From: Hymenobacter nivis
Lineage (GTDB): Bacteria > Bacteroidota > Bacteroidia > Cytophagales > Hymenobacteraceae
Assembly: GCF_003149515.1 (NCBI RefSeq)
Contig: NZ_CP029145.1
Span: 2,418,001-2,482,000, forward strand
Length of the DNA: 64,000 nt
Direction of reading: 5' to 3'
The notes under the pieces: model-generated
Database searches by the model: none
What the model was told of the DNA's origin: nothing
Seen by the model: only the letters and a program-made list of their open reading frames with translations
Part shown: positions 28,749 through 36,302 of the stretch, one piece after another
Numbering within the stretch: the stretch's first letter is position 1
Layout of the letters: the number at the start of each line of letters is the position of its first letter
Position numbers and translations under genes: made by a program

Positions 28749-29198
28749 ATGCGCCTTGTCATTCAGCGCGTTCGCAGCGCGCAGGTTACTGTGGCGGAGG
28801 CCGCCACGGGCAGTATTGGACCGGGGCTACTGGTACTGGCCGGCTTCGCGCCCACCGATGGCCCCGCCCAGCTAGCCTGGATGGCCCGCAAGCTGGTGCA
28901 GCTCCGCATTTTTGCCGACGAAGCGGGCCAGATGAACCGCAGCGTGCTCGACGCCGGTGGCGAAGTGCTGGTGGTGAGCCAGTTCACGCTGCTCGCCGAC
29001 GCCCGCAAGGGCAACCGCCCCAGCTACGTGGGCGCCGCCCCGCCGGCCGTAGCCGAGCCGCTGTACCAGCAGTTTGTGGCCATGGTGGCCGAGCTGCTGG
29101 GCCGTCCGGTGCCCACCGGCATCTTCGGGGCCGACATGCAAGTGAGCCTGGTGAACGATGGCCCCGTCACCATCGTCCTCGATTCGCCCGCTGGGTAA
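28749..29198 (+). CDS. dtd: D-aminoacyl-tRNA deacylase
   Basis: The 149-residue protein starts [15 protein letters not shown]. It carries the DTD signature [17 protein letters not shown], with the active-site Thr in SQFTL, and [12 protein letters not shown], the GPVT motif that places the cross-subunit Gly-cisPro pair. The enzyme removes D-amino acids (and Gly) wrongly attached to tRNA. The ATG at 28749 is close to the divergent glycosyltransferase start at 28651. A 71-base hairpin follows the stop. Confidence 0.95.
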   Translation: MRLVIQRVRSAQVTVAEAATGSIGPGLLVLAGFAPTDGPAQLAWMARKLVQLRIFADEAGQMNRSVLDAGGEVLVVSQFTLLADARKGNRPSYVGAAPPAVAEPLYQQFVAMVAELLGRPVPTGIFGADMQVSLVNDGPVTIVLDSPAG

Positions 29199-29204
29199 GG
29201 GCCC

Positions 29205-29275
29205 CGCCAAGCTGTACTCGGCCTTGCCTATGCTGCCCTGGGGGCCCCTGGGGCGAGGCCCAGTGCAGCTTGGCG
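29205..29275 (+). terminator. Hairpin after dtd, possible terminator
   Basis: CGCCAAGCTG (29205-29214) pairs with CAGCTTGGCG (29266-29275), and the next bases inward (ACTCGGCCT/AGGCCCAGT) extend the stem with one mismatch. There is no U-tract, so termination is uncertain. Confidence 0.45.
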
Positions 29276-29326
29276 TCACATCCCTACCTGGCCGCTTAAT
29301 TTTATCACTAAAACCAACCTTACGCC

Positions 29327-29653
29327 ATGACCATCGAGCAAGCCCAACAAACAGTTGACCAGTGGATTACGACCACCGGCGTACGTTATTTCAACGAACT
29401 CACCAACATGGCCATCCTCACCGAGGAAGTCGGCGAAGTGGCCCGGCTCATTGCCCGGCAATACGGTGAGCAGTCGTTCAAAGAGTCCGACAAAGGCCAC
29501 GAGTTGGGCGACGAGCTGGCCGATGTACTGTTCGTGGTCATCTGCCTCGCCAACCAAACTGGCGTCGACCTCACCGAGGCCATGGCGCGCAACCTGGCCA
29601 AGAAAACCCAGCGCGACGCCCAGCGGCACCAGGACAACGAGAAGCTGAAGTAG
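29327..29653 (+). CDS. MazG-like nucleotide pyrophosphohydrolase
   Basis: The 108-residue protein shows the all-alpha NTP pyrophosphatase signature: EEVGEVARLIA (EExxE) and, about 25 residues later, ELGDELADVLFVVICLAN (ExxD). Family members hydrolyse non-canonical or excess nucleoside triphosphates to monophosphates. The small size suggests a single-domain dimer or tetramer of the MazG-like/RS21-C6 type rather than full-length MazG. It starts at ATG 29327 and is followed by a short palindromic repeat remnant. Confidence 0.9.
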   Translation: MTIEQAQQTVDQWITTTGVRYFNELTNMAILTEEVGEVARLIARQYGEQSFKESDKGHELGDELADVLFVVICLANQTGVDLTEAMARNLAKKTQRDAQRHQDNEKLK

Positions 29654-29682
29654 CTGGGAAGCCATCTAATGGCTTCTAATAT

Positions 29683-29715
29683 AACGTTATGCCGAGCGCA
29701 GCGAAGCATGACGTT
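29683..29715. repeat. Truncated copy of the GTCATGCTGAGC palindrome family
   Basis: AACGTTATGC (29683-29692) and GCATGACGTT (29706-29715) are the outer ends of the family with one mismatch; only CGAGCGCAGCGAA remains between them. It looks like an internal deletion derivative. Confidence 0.65.
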
Positions 29716-29746
29716 CTCAAGTATTCGTTCCTCGCCTCCCGGGGCC

Positions 29747-30466
29747 CTACGCCAGCACCAGCCGGTCGTTTTGCAGCACGGGCAGGGCGTGGGCGTAGGT
29801 GTCAATTTTCGCGCAGAACAGGAAATCGTCGTTGGCTTCCAGGGCATTGAGGCGACGCACGGCGGCCGATTGCAGCAGGTAGCCCGGCAGGTCGGCCTGG
29901 GCTTGCTGCCACAGGTGCAAGGCCGCCAGCGTGCTGTCGGAATGGTCCACGTCGAAGCCCAGGGGCCCCAGGCGGGCGGCCAGGGCCCCACCAAACAGGG
30001 TGTCTTCGAGGCAGAACTGGCCTTTCCAGCCGGCGCAGACCACTAGTACGTCACGCTGCTGCTGCTGGGCATAGTTGACCACGGCCGTCAGGTTCACGAA
30101 GCTGCCGATAACGACGGCCTCGGCCGCCAGCGAGCGGCGCAGGGCCTGGGTGCCGTTGGTGGTGCTGATGGCCAGGGCGCGGCCCCGCACCGGCCGGGCG
30201 GGGTCGAGGAAGCCGAAGGGCGAATTGCCCAGATCGAAGCCTTCGGCCATCACACCCTCACGCTCGGCCGCTGTGAGGCAGCCCTGGGCCCCCAGCGCCT
30301 TGCATTCGGCAAGGGTACCCACCGGAAATACATGCGTGACGCCCGCCACCAGGGCCGTAACGATGGTGGTGCTGGCCCGCAGCACGTCCACAATCACGGC
30401 CACCCGGCCCCGCAAATCATACAACGGCAGCAAATCGGGGGAAAAACAAACGTCTAGAGCAGGCAT
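29747..30466 (-). CDS. comB: 2-phosphosulfolactate phosphatase ComB
   Basis: The 239-residue protein matches the ComB family: VIVDVLRASTTIVTALVAG, GFDLGNSPFGF, ALAISTTNGTQALRRS and VVCAGWKGQFCLEDTLFGGA. ComB removes phosphate from 2-phosphosulfolactate to give sulfolactate. In methanogens this leads to coenzyme M. In bacteria the purpose is less clear; a link to sulfonate or sulfonolipid metabolism, known in some Cytophagales, is inference. No comA or comC is adjacent. It converges on the MazG-like gene. Confidence 0.92.
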   Translation of the reverse strand: MPALDVCFSPDLLPLYDLRGRVAVIVDVLRASTTIVTALVAGVTHVFPVGTLAECKALGAQGCLTAAEREGVMAEGFDLGNSPFGFLDPARPVRGRALAISTTNGTQALRRSLAAEAVVIGSFVNLTAVVNYAQQQQRDVLVVCAGWKGQFCLEDTLFGGALAARLGPLGFDVDHSDSTLAALHLWQQAQADLPGYLLQSAAVRRLNALEANDDFLFCAKIDTYAHALPVLQNDRLVLA

Positions 30467-30530
30467 TTCGGGGGTGTTGAATTTCTAAATAAGTGACAAG
30501 CACGCGGGCGCACTGGATGACAAAAAACGG

Positions 30531-30637
30531 GTCATCCTAAGCGCAGCGAAGGATCTGGGAAGGCCGAAAGGTTGGCAGTAAATAAATACTGCAAGCCGTT
30601 CAGTTGTCCTCAGATCCTTCGCTGCGCTCAGGATGAC
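30531..30637. repeat. Intergenic palindrome, GTCATCCTGAGCGC variant
   Basis: 27-base arms at 30531-30557 and 30611-30637 are reverse complements with one mismatch. The core GCGCAGCGAAGGATCTG differs from the GAAGCATCTC type found elsewhere in the window but shares its layout. It lies between comB and gcvT. Confidence 0.8.
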
Positions 30638-30667
30638 AGTTCGTTATGAAAGTTCTTTGGCCAAAAT

Positions 30668-31777
30668 CTATACATCCTCCGTACCCGGCACCAGCGGCAG
30701 CTTGTGCACGGTGGCGGGCAGGTTTTTGCCCCGGATTTGCACGAAGATTTGGGTGCCGGGCGCGGCCAGCTCAGCGCGCACGTAGCCCAGGCCCACGCCC
30801 TTGCCCAGGCTCGGCGACTGCGTGCCGCTGGTGACGTCGCCGATTTTCTGGCCGTCGGCGTCCACCAGTTCGTAGTGCCCGCGCGGAATGCCGGGGCCGT
30901 CCATCACAAAACCGACCAGCTTTTTGGCCATACCGGCGGCTTTTTGGGCCTTCAGGGCCGTGCTGTTGGTAAACTCCTTGGTGAACTTGGTGATCCAACT
31001 CAGGCCCGCTTCGAAAGGCGAAGTGGTGTCGTCGATGTCGTTGCCGTACAGGTTGTAGCCCATTTCGAGGCGCAGCGTGTCGCGCGCGCCCAGGCCGATA
31101 GGCTTGAGGCCGTGGGGCTTACCGGCCAGCATGATGGCATCCCACACGCGCTGGGCGTACTCGTTGGGCACGTATAGCTCGAAGCCGCCCGCGCCGGTGT
31201 AGCCCGTAGCCGAAATGATAACGTCGGGGGCCCCGGCGAAGGGGCCCTGCGTGAAGGAGTAGTACGGAATGGCGGCCAGGTCCACGTTGGTGAGGCCTTG
31301 CAGCGCGGCTACGGACTTGGGGCCCTGCACGGCAAACAGGCTGGTGCGGTCGGAAATATCTTCCATCTCCGCCCCCTCAGTGTTGAACTGCTGAATCCAG
31401 TTCCAGTCTTTTTCGATATTGGAGGCGTTGACTACCAGCAGGTAATCGTTTTCGGCCAACATGTACACCAGCAGGTCGTCGACGAGGCCGCCGGTGTAGT
31501 TGGGCAGGGCTGAATACTGGGCCTTGCCGGGCTGGAGCTTGGCGGCGTCGTTGGTGGTCACGCGCTGGATGAGGCCCAGCGCCTGGGGGCCCCGCACCCG
31601 GAATTCGCCCATGTGCGACACGTCGAACATGCCCACGGCCCGGCGCACAGTGTGGTGCTCATCGAGGTCGGAGGAGTAGCGCACAGGCATGTTGTAGCCG
31701 GCGAAGGGCACCATTTTGGCCCCTAGCTGCTGGTGGGTGGCGTCGAGGGCAACGGTTTTGAGCGAGGAAACGATCAT
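30668..31777 (-). CDS. gcvT: Glycine cleavage system T protein (aminomethyltransferase)
   Basis: From ATG 31777 the protein has 369 residues starting [20 protein letters not shown]. Family blocks are [52 protein letters not shown], the folate-binding [16 protein letters not shown] and [19 protein letters not shown]. GcvT transfers the methylene group from the aminomethyl-lipoyl H protein to tetrahydrofolate. The frame is open upstream to 31969, but that extension lacks coding character and runs into the divergent CZB gene's region. The gcvP and gcvH genes are not in the window. Confidence 0.95.
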   Translation of the reverse strand: MIVSSLKTVALDATHQQLGAKMVPFAGYNMPVRYSSDLDEHHTVRRAVGMFDVSHMGEFRVRGPQALGLIQRVTTNDAAKLQPGKAQYSALPNYTGGLVDDLLVYMLAENDYLLVVNASNIEKDWNWIQQFNTEGAEMEDISDRTSLFAVQGPKSVAALQGLTNVDLAAIPYYSFTQGPFAGAPDVIISATGYTGAGGFELYVPNEYAQRVWDAIMLAGKPHGLKPIGLGARDTLRLEMGYNLYGNDIDDTTSPFEAGLSWITKFTKEFTNSTALKAQKAAGMAKKLVGFVMDGPGIPRGHYELVDADGQKIGDVTSGTQSPSLGKGVGLGYVRAELAAPGTQIFVQIRGKNLPATVHKLPLVPGTEDV

Positions 31778-31821
31778 GAGGGAAAGGGAATGAGGCCGAC
31801 TGCGGCCGCGGCTTCGGCCCG

Positions 31822-31839
31822 CGAAAGTAGCTACTTTCG
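31822..31839. promoter_or_regulatory. 18-base perfect palindrome in the gcvT/CZB divergent region
   Basis: CGAAAGTAGCTACTTTCG is exactly self-complementary. Each strand reads TACTTTCG, one base from the TAnnTTTG -7 consensus, so the palindrome may be two face-to-face -7 boxes or an operator for a dimeric regulator. Confidence 0.45.
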
Positions 31840-31877
31840 GCCCATAGCCGTAGACGAACTTACGCCGACGCCGCCCC

Positions 31878-32246
31878 ATGACCCCCAAAGAAATTAAGCA
31901 GGACTTCGAGTCGGCCATTACCAAACACGTATTGTTCAAGGTAAAGGCGCGCTCGTTTTTGTACGGCAATGGCTACGCCGAAGGGCCCCTGCGCGACCCC
32001 GACCAGTGCGCCCTGGGCCACTGGATTGCCGAACGCCGGACCGGGGCCTACATGCACGTGCCCGAGATGGCCATCCTCGACGCCGCCCACCGCCGCCTGC
32101 ACCGCGACGCGGCGGTGCTGATGGACCACCGCCTGGCCGGCCGCCTCGACGCGGCCGCCGCCGGCCTGCCCGCCGTGCTGGTCCAGGCCGAAGGCATTGC
32201 GGGCATCTTGCGAACCATTGAACGCACGCTACGTACCGAAGCCTAA
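31878..32246 (+). CDS. Free-standing CZB (chemoreceptor zinc-binding) domain protein
   Basis: The 122-residue protein is almost entirely a CZB domain: [18 protein letters not shown] with the first His, [11 protein letters not shown] with the conserved Cys (Cx(L/F)GxW), and later His residues in [12 protein letters not shown]. In chemoreceptors and diguanylate cyclases this fold binds zinc through three His and one Cys and senses zinc or hypochlorite. Here it stands alone, 44 bases before a sensor kinase gene on the same strand, so it may be a soluble sensor or adaptor for that kinase (inference). Confidence 0.85.
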   Translation: MTPKEIKQDFESAITKHVLFKVKARSFLYGNGYAEGPLRDPDQCALGHWIAERRTGAYMHVPEMAILDAAHRRLHRDAAVLMDHRLAGRLDAAAAGLPAVLVQAEGIAGILRTIERTLRTEA

Positions 32247-32290
32247 GCCCGGGACCCTATTCAGCGCCGGGCCTGCGGCCCGGTAACTCC

Positions 32291-33838
32291 ATGAAGATCA
32301 AGCTAAGTACCAAATTATTTGCCGGCATTCTGCTGCTGCTGGGGCTGTTTGCGGCGGTGCTGTTCGTAAACTACCGGCTGGCCGTGCAAGTGGTGAGCAA
32401 TGCCCGGGCCGTGGCAGCGTCGGAGCGCGTATCGGAAGGAGCCAACGGCCTGCTGCGCAACATTGTGGACATGGAAACCGGCTTCCGCGGCTACCTGCTT
32501 TCGGGCGACGAAGAATCGCTCGACCCTTACTACCAGGGCGAGCGGCAGCTGGTAGGCCGCTTCAGCGACCTGCGCACCCTGGTGGCCCACGACCCGGCGC
32601 AGGTGGGCCACCTCAACCGCTCGCAGCGCCTGTTTCGGCAGTGGAGCGCGTACGCGCACCTCATCATCGTGGAAAAACGCCGGGTGCACGCGAAAAATCC
32701 CAACATGGAAGCACTGGCGGGCCTGCCTCACCGCCGGCTGGTGGAGGGCCTCACGGGCAAGCAAATTATGGACAACGTGCGCTTTCACCTCGGCCAGTTC
32801 GACGTAGTGGAAAACGCCACCCGCCGCCAGCTCGATACGCGACGCGACGCCAGTATCAACCGGGCCCAATGGATTTCGGTAAGTGCGGCCGTGGCGGCAC
32901 TGGTACTCGGGCTAGCCTGGGCCGTGTACCTAATGCGGCTGCTCACGCGGCGGCTCGGCGGGCTGGTGCGCTTGGCCCGCCGCCTCGCCGCCGGCGACTA
33001 CGACGCCCAGCTCCTCGACGACAACCAGGACGAGCTGAGCGTACTCACCGGGGCCCTCAACGGCCTGGGGCGCACCGTGAATACCAGCATCGGCCAGCTC
33101 GAAGCCCGCAACCGCGAGTTGGACCAGTTCGCCTACGTGGTGTCGCACGACTTGAAAGCGCCCCTGCGCGGCATTGAAAGCGCCTCACGCTGGATTGAAG
33201 AAGACATGGGACCCGACAAGCTGCCGGCCCACGTGCGCGAGTTTCTGGGGCTGATGCGCCAGCGGGTGCACCGCATGGAAAACCTTATCACCGGCATTCT
33301 CGACCTGGCGCGGGTGGGCCGCGTGACGGAAGTGCACGAAACGGTGTTTGTGCGCCAGCTGCTGCGCGAAATTGCGGCCAACCTCAACCTGCCCGCGGGC
33401 CTGCACTTCGAGCTACCGTTCTTTTTGCCCACCCTCGTCACCACGCGGGTGCAGCTGGAGCAGGTGCTCACCAACCTCATCAGCAACGCTGTGAAGTACC
33501 ACGAGCACCCCGAGCAGGCCAACATCACCATTGGCTGCGACGACGCGGGCGACTTCTACCGCTTCTCGGTGACGGACGACGGGCCGGGTATCGCGGCGGA
33601 ATACCACGAGCGGATTTTCGTCATTTTCCAAACCCTGGTTGAGCGCGATACGCTGGAGAGCACCGGCGTGGGCCTAGCCATTGTGAAGAAGATTGTGGAA
33701 CGCCAGGGCGGCACCATCGGCGTCGAATCGGTGCCCGGGCAGGGCGCCACCTTCGCTTTCACCTGGCCCAAACAGCCGCCCAGCACCCAAGCCAAACCCG
33801 CCAAGGACTACGCCACCACGCCCGCCCTGGCCGCATAG
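32291..33838 (+). CDS. Sensor histidine kinase with CHASE3 domain
   Basis: The 515-residue kinase has an N-terminal membrane helix (LFAGILLLLGLFAAVLFV), a periplasmic CHASE3-type helical domain (GLLRNIVDMETGFRGYLLSG is the signature), a second membrane helix near 195-215, a HAMP region, a HisKA domain with VVSHDLKAPLRGIE (phospho-accepting His286) and a HATPase domain (N box NLISNAVKYHEH, then DDGPGIA and STGVGLAIVKKIVERQGG). The ligand is unknown. It lies between the CZB gene and a CheY-like receiver gene, which is its likely partner. Confidence 0.93.
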   Translation: MKIKLSTKLFAGILLLLGLFAAVLFVNYRLAVQVVSNARAVAASERVSEGANGLLRNIVDMETGFRGYLLSGDEESLDPYYQGERQLVGRFSDLRTLVAHDPAQVGHLNRSQRLFRQWSAYAHLIIVEKRRVHAKNPNMEALAGLPHRRLVEGLTGKQIMDNVRFHLGQFDVVENATRRQLDTRRDASINRAQWISVSAAVAALVLGLAWAVYLMRLLTRRLGGLVRLARRLAAGDYDAQLLDDNQDELSVLTGALNGLGRTVNTSIGQLEARNRELDQFAYVVSHDLKAPLRGIESASRWIEEDMGPDKLPAHVREFLGLMRQRVHRMENLITGILDLARVGRVTEVHETVFVRQLLREIAANLNLPAGLHFELPFFLPTLVTTRVQLEQVLTNLISNAVKYHEHPEQANITIGCDDAGDFYRFSVTDDGPGIAAEYHERIFVIFQTLVERDTLESTGVGLAIVKKIVERQGGTIGVESVPGQGATFAFTWPKQPPSTQAKPAKDYATTPALAA

Positions 33839-33891
33839 GGCCATTGCTTTGCCCTTCCACACCCCGGCCCCGCCGGTTTACTTTTTCGCTT

Positions 33892-34332
33892 ATGTCCCCC
33901 GAATCCACCCCGAGCATCCTGTTAGTTGAAGACGACCAGATGGACGTCATGAACGTACAGCGCGAGCTGCGCCGCCAGCACATTGAAGTGCCGCTCACGC
34001 ACGCCCGCAACGGCCGCGAGGCCCTGGACCTGCTGCGCGGCGAGAACGGCCAGGAAAAAATTGCCAAGCCCAGCCTGGTGATGCTCGACATCAACATGCC
34101 CCGCATGAACGGCCTGGAGCTGCTGGATGTCCTGCGCGCCGACCCCGAGTTTGCGGATTTGAACGTGTTCATCATGACCACTTCCGACCTGGATTCGGAC
34201 CGCTTCAAGGCCCGGCAGCTAGCCGTGAGCGGCTACATCATCAAGCCCCTGAGCTTCGAAACCTTCGGCGAAGGCGGCACCAGCGTTGATGGCTTCAGCC
34301 TGTTCCTCGACCTGATTCGGCTGAAGCGGTGA
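33892..34332 (+). CDS. Single-domain response regulator (Rcp1-like)
   Basis: The 146-residue protein is a stand-alone receiver: [18 protein letters not shown] with the acidic pocket, [12 protein letters not shown] with phospho-accepting Asp66, [11 protein letters not shown] and the conserved Lys in GYIIKPLSF. There is no output domain, as in the Rcp1/CheY class that works with phytochrome- or CHASE-type kinases. It starts at ATG 33892, 53 bases after the kinase gene, and its stop overlaps the rnhB start by four bases. Confidence 0.93.
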   Translation: MSPESTPSILLVEDDQMDVMNVQRELRRQHIEVPLTHARNGREALDLLRGENGQEKIAKPSLVMLDINMPRMNGLELLDVLRADPEFADLNVFIMTTSDLDSDRFKARQLAVSGYIIKPLSFETFGEGGTSVDGFSLFLDLIRLKR

Positions 34333-34928
34333 GGGCCCCGGGGCCCCGGCCGGCGCTACTGGCCACCCGCACCGGCCTGCCGCTCGAAGCCGGCCTCGAC
34401 GAGGCCGGGCGGGGCTGCCTGGCGGGGCCCGTGTTTGCGGCAGCGGTCATTTTGCCGCCCGGTTTTGCCCCGCCCCTGCTGCGCGATTCCAAGCAGCTCA
34501 GCGCCCGGCAGCGCGAACTGTTGCGCCCGCTCATCTGCGCCGAAGCCGTGGCCTGGGCCGTGGGCGAGGCCTCGGAAGAAGAGATTGGGGCCCTGAATAT
34601 TGCCCAGGCCAGCTACCTGGCCATGCACCGGGCCGTGGCCGCGCTGCCCGTGGTGCCGGCCCACCTGTTGGTCGACGGCAACCGCTTCCGGCCCCTCGAT
34701 GGGTTTGCCCATACCTGCGTGGTGGGCGGCGACGGCCGGTACCGCAGCATTGCCGCCGCCTCGGTGCTCGCCAAAACCTTCCGCGACGAGCGCATGGCCG
34801 CCCTCGACCGCGAGTTTCCCGCCTACGGCTGGGCCCGGAATGCGGGCTACCCCACCGCCGCCCACCGGGCCGCTATCCGGGCCCACGGGCCGTCGTCGCG
34901 GCACCGGCTGGGGTTCCGGCTGCTGTAA
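34329..34928 (+). CDS. rnhB: Ribonuclease HII
   Basis: The 199-residue enzyme removes ribonucleotides and RNA primers from [22 protein letters not shown] holds the first Asp-Glu pair of the active site; VDGNRFRP, the [17 protein letters not shown] helix and [22 protein letters not shown] complete the family pattern. The frame opens with GTG at 34329, overlapping the TGA of the response regulator (GTGA), so translation is probably coupled. A housekeeping gene joined to a signalling run is likely an accident of operon growth. Confidence 0.93.
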   Translation: MRAPGPRPALLATRTGLPLEAGLDEAGRGCLAGPVFAAAVILPPGFAPPLLRDSKQLSARQRELLRPLICAEAVAWAVGEASEEEIGALNIAQASYLAMHRAVAALPVVPAHLLVDGNRFRPLDGFAHTCVVGGDGRYRSIAAASVLAKTFRDERMAALDREFPAYGWARNAGYPTAAHRAAIRAHGPSSRHRLGFRLL

Positions 34929-34956
34929 AGCGCTGGCCTGAAATGGTTTTAACTGA

Positions 34957-35001
34957 GCGGGGGCCTGCGGGCAGCCATTGTGGCTGCCCGCAGGCCCCCG
35001 C
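34957..35001. terminator. Perfect 21-bp hairpin after rnhB
   Basis: Arms 34957-34977 and 34981-35001 are exact complements with a 3-base loop (GCGGGGGCCTGCGGGCAGCC core). No U-tract follows on the plus strand, so it may act with Rho or serve as a 3' stabiliser between the convergent rnhB and the gene at 35041. Confidence 0.65.
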
Positions 35002-35040
35002 GGTTCGCAATTTTCGGAATGATTGCGGCTATGCTTAGGA

Positions 35041-35310
35041 CTACTTGTGGCCGCCGGCATTACTGCCAATCACGTCTGGGTCATCCTCGCCGCGCACAAA
35101 ACCCTGGCTATCGCGCGGCACCATGGCCTCGTCGATGTTTGCTTCTTCCTCATTGGTCACGTAGACATTGGTAGTCGGGCCGAGGCCACCGTTTTTCTCA
35201 GCCAGCGCGGCTTCGGCCTGGGCGAAGTGCAGCGTGAGGAGCGGGTCGCCCTCGGTGGGTATGGGTGGAATGTTTTCGTTATCGGCGGGTTGTTTGGAGC
35301 TGGTTGACAT
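35041..35310 (-). CDS. Small acidic protein, unknown
   Basis: The 89-residue product begins MSTSSKQPADNENIPPIPTE and ends DPDVIGSNAGGHK. It is rich in Asp, Glu, Asn and Pro, has no signal or membrane segment and looks partly disordered, with one short helix (LHFAQAEAALAEKNGG). No family was recognised. An 18-codon ORF with its own promoter box and terminator lies 158 bases upstream on the same strand and could be its leader. Confidence 0.6.
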   Translation of the reverse strand: MSTSSKQPADNENIPPIPTEGDPLLTLHFAQAEAALAEKNGGLGPTTNVYVTNEEEANIDEAMVPRDSQGFVRGEDDPDVIGSNAGGHK

Positions 35311-35406
35311 AGTGAAGGGATAGCGACCGGGAAATAGACGGCCGATTCCGTTCTTGAATACGACGGTCGGCTAACTCAGGTTCATCCGTCGGTCCCAAAC
35401 GAGCAC

Positions 35407-35439
35407 AAAAAAAGGCCGTTGCCCGAGGGCAACGGCCTT
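35407..35439 (-). terminator. Strong intrinsic terminator of the small minus-strand unit
   Basis: On the minus strand a perfect 13-bp stem (arms 35439-35427 and 35424-35412, AAGGCCGTTGCCC) is followed by seven U residues. No minus-strand gene other than the 18-codon ORF reads into it; the next plus-strand gene starts at 35711. Confidence 0.88.
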
Positions 35440-35467
35440 ATAAGCAGCAGGGCCGGCCGGAAGCTGT

Positions 35468-35524
35468 CTACCCCAGCTTTTTGGCCAACCCCACCAGCGC
35501 ACGAGAGGTCCTTCCTTTCCACAT
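35468..35524 (-). CDS. Putative 18-residue cationic peptide or leader peptide
   Basis: The frame ATG (35524) to TAG (35468) encodes MWKGRTSRALVGLAKKLG, with five Lys/Arg residues and a short amphipathic helix. It starts about 30 bases after a consensus TAnnTTTG box and stops 28 bases before a strong terminator, so it is the only ORF of a transcript of about 140 nucleotides. It may be a secreted or toxic peptide, a leader peptide for the gene at 35041-35310, or a chance frame in a small RNA. The sequence matches no family I know. Confidence 0.4.
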   Translation of the reverse strand: MWKGRTSRALVGLAKKLG

Positions 35525-35553
35525 TTCCAGCCCGTGCGGGGCACTTATAGAAA

Positions 35554-35561
35554 CAAACTTA
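35554..35561 (-). promoter_or_regulatory. TAnnTTTG box of the small minus-strand unit
   Basis: TAAGTTTG (read 35561 to 35554) fits the Bacteroidota -7 consensus exactly. The predicted start near 35550 leaves about 26 bases before the ATG at 35524. No good TTG was found at the expected -33 distance. Confidence 0.5.
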
Positions 35562-35710
35562 CAGCGGACTTTGGATTGTTGTTCATTCATTTAGACCAAT
35601 TTGGTACTATCCTCTGCCAAAGGGTAATATTCCTCGCCGAATGGCGCCATGGCGGCGGGCACCGCGTAGTTTTGCCGGGTGCGCGGCCCATACCCGCGCC
35701 GCCCGCGCCC

Positions 35711-36289
35711 ATGCCTTCCAACGCCGAATTCGACGAAACCCACAACCCCTGGCGCGTGCTGAGCAGTGCCGTGAAATACCAAAATCCCTGGATTTCAGTA
35801 CGTGAAGACCAAGTACTGAACCCCGCCGGGGGGCCCGGCATCTACGGCGTGGTGAGCATGAAGAACAAAGCCATCGGCATCATTCCCGTCGACGCCGAGG
35901 GCAACACTTGGCTCGTGGGCCAGTACCGCTACCCGCTCAGCGAGTACAGCTGGGAGATTCCGATGGGCGGGGGCCCCGTGGAGCTCGACGTGCTGGAATC
36001 GGCCCAGCGCGAGCTGCGCGAGGAAACCGGCCTGCTGGCCGCCCGCTGGACGCGCATTGCCCGCCTGCACACCTCCAACTCCGTGACCGACGAAGAGGGT
36101 TTCGTGTACCTGGCCGAGGAGCTGACGCTGGGCGAAACCGAGCCCGAAGAAACTGAGGACTTGCGCCTCTGGAAGCTGCCCCTGGCCGAGGCCGTGCGCA
36201 TGGCTATGACCGACCGCATCACCGACGGCATCAGCGTGGCGGGCCTGCTGAAGGCCGAGCGCATTTTGGCGGCGCGCGCTACGGGCTAA
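35711..36289 (+). CDS. NUDIX hydrolase (ADP-ribose pyrophosphatase-like)
   Basis: From ATG 35711 the protein has 192 residues. It contains WEIPMGGGPVELDVLESAQR followed by ELREETGLL, the NUDIX box (REL-EE-TGL), and HTSNSVTDEEGFVYLAEEL behind it, as in ADP-ribose/sugar-nucleotide pyrophosphatases. The first box Glu is shifted by one position, a variant seen in related proteins of this phylum. An in-frame start 177 bases upstream is rejected because the extension lacks conserved sequence. A TAGTTTTG box at 35667-35674 is a candidate promoter. Confidence 0.9.
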   Translation: MPSNAEFDETHNPWRVLSSAVKYQNPWISVREDQVLNPAGGPGIYGVVSMKNKAIGIIPVDAEGNTWLVGQYRYPLSEYSWEIPMGGGPVELDVLESAQRELREETGLLAARWTRIARLHTSNSVTDEEGFVYLAEELTLGETEPEETEDLRLWKLPLAEAVRMAMTDRITDGISVAGLLKAERILAARATG

Positions 36290-36294
36290 CTTTG
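36287..36294 (+). promoter_or_regulatory. TAnnTTTG box overlapping the NUDIX stop, before plsC
   Basis: TAACTTTG begins with the TAA stop of the NUDIX gene and ends eight bases before the plsC-like ATG at 36303. A start from it would give an almost leaderless mRNA. Confidence 0.42.
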
Positions 36295-36302
36295 CCCGGA
36301 CT

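Noticed and set aside
35441..35561. tRNA, SRP RNA or 6S RNA in the gap before the NUDIX gene
   Set aside because: No cloverleaf and no conserved SRP or 6S sequence elements could be found; kept only as an unknown small unit.
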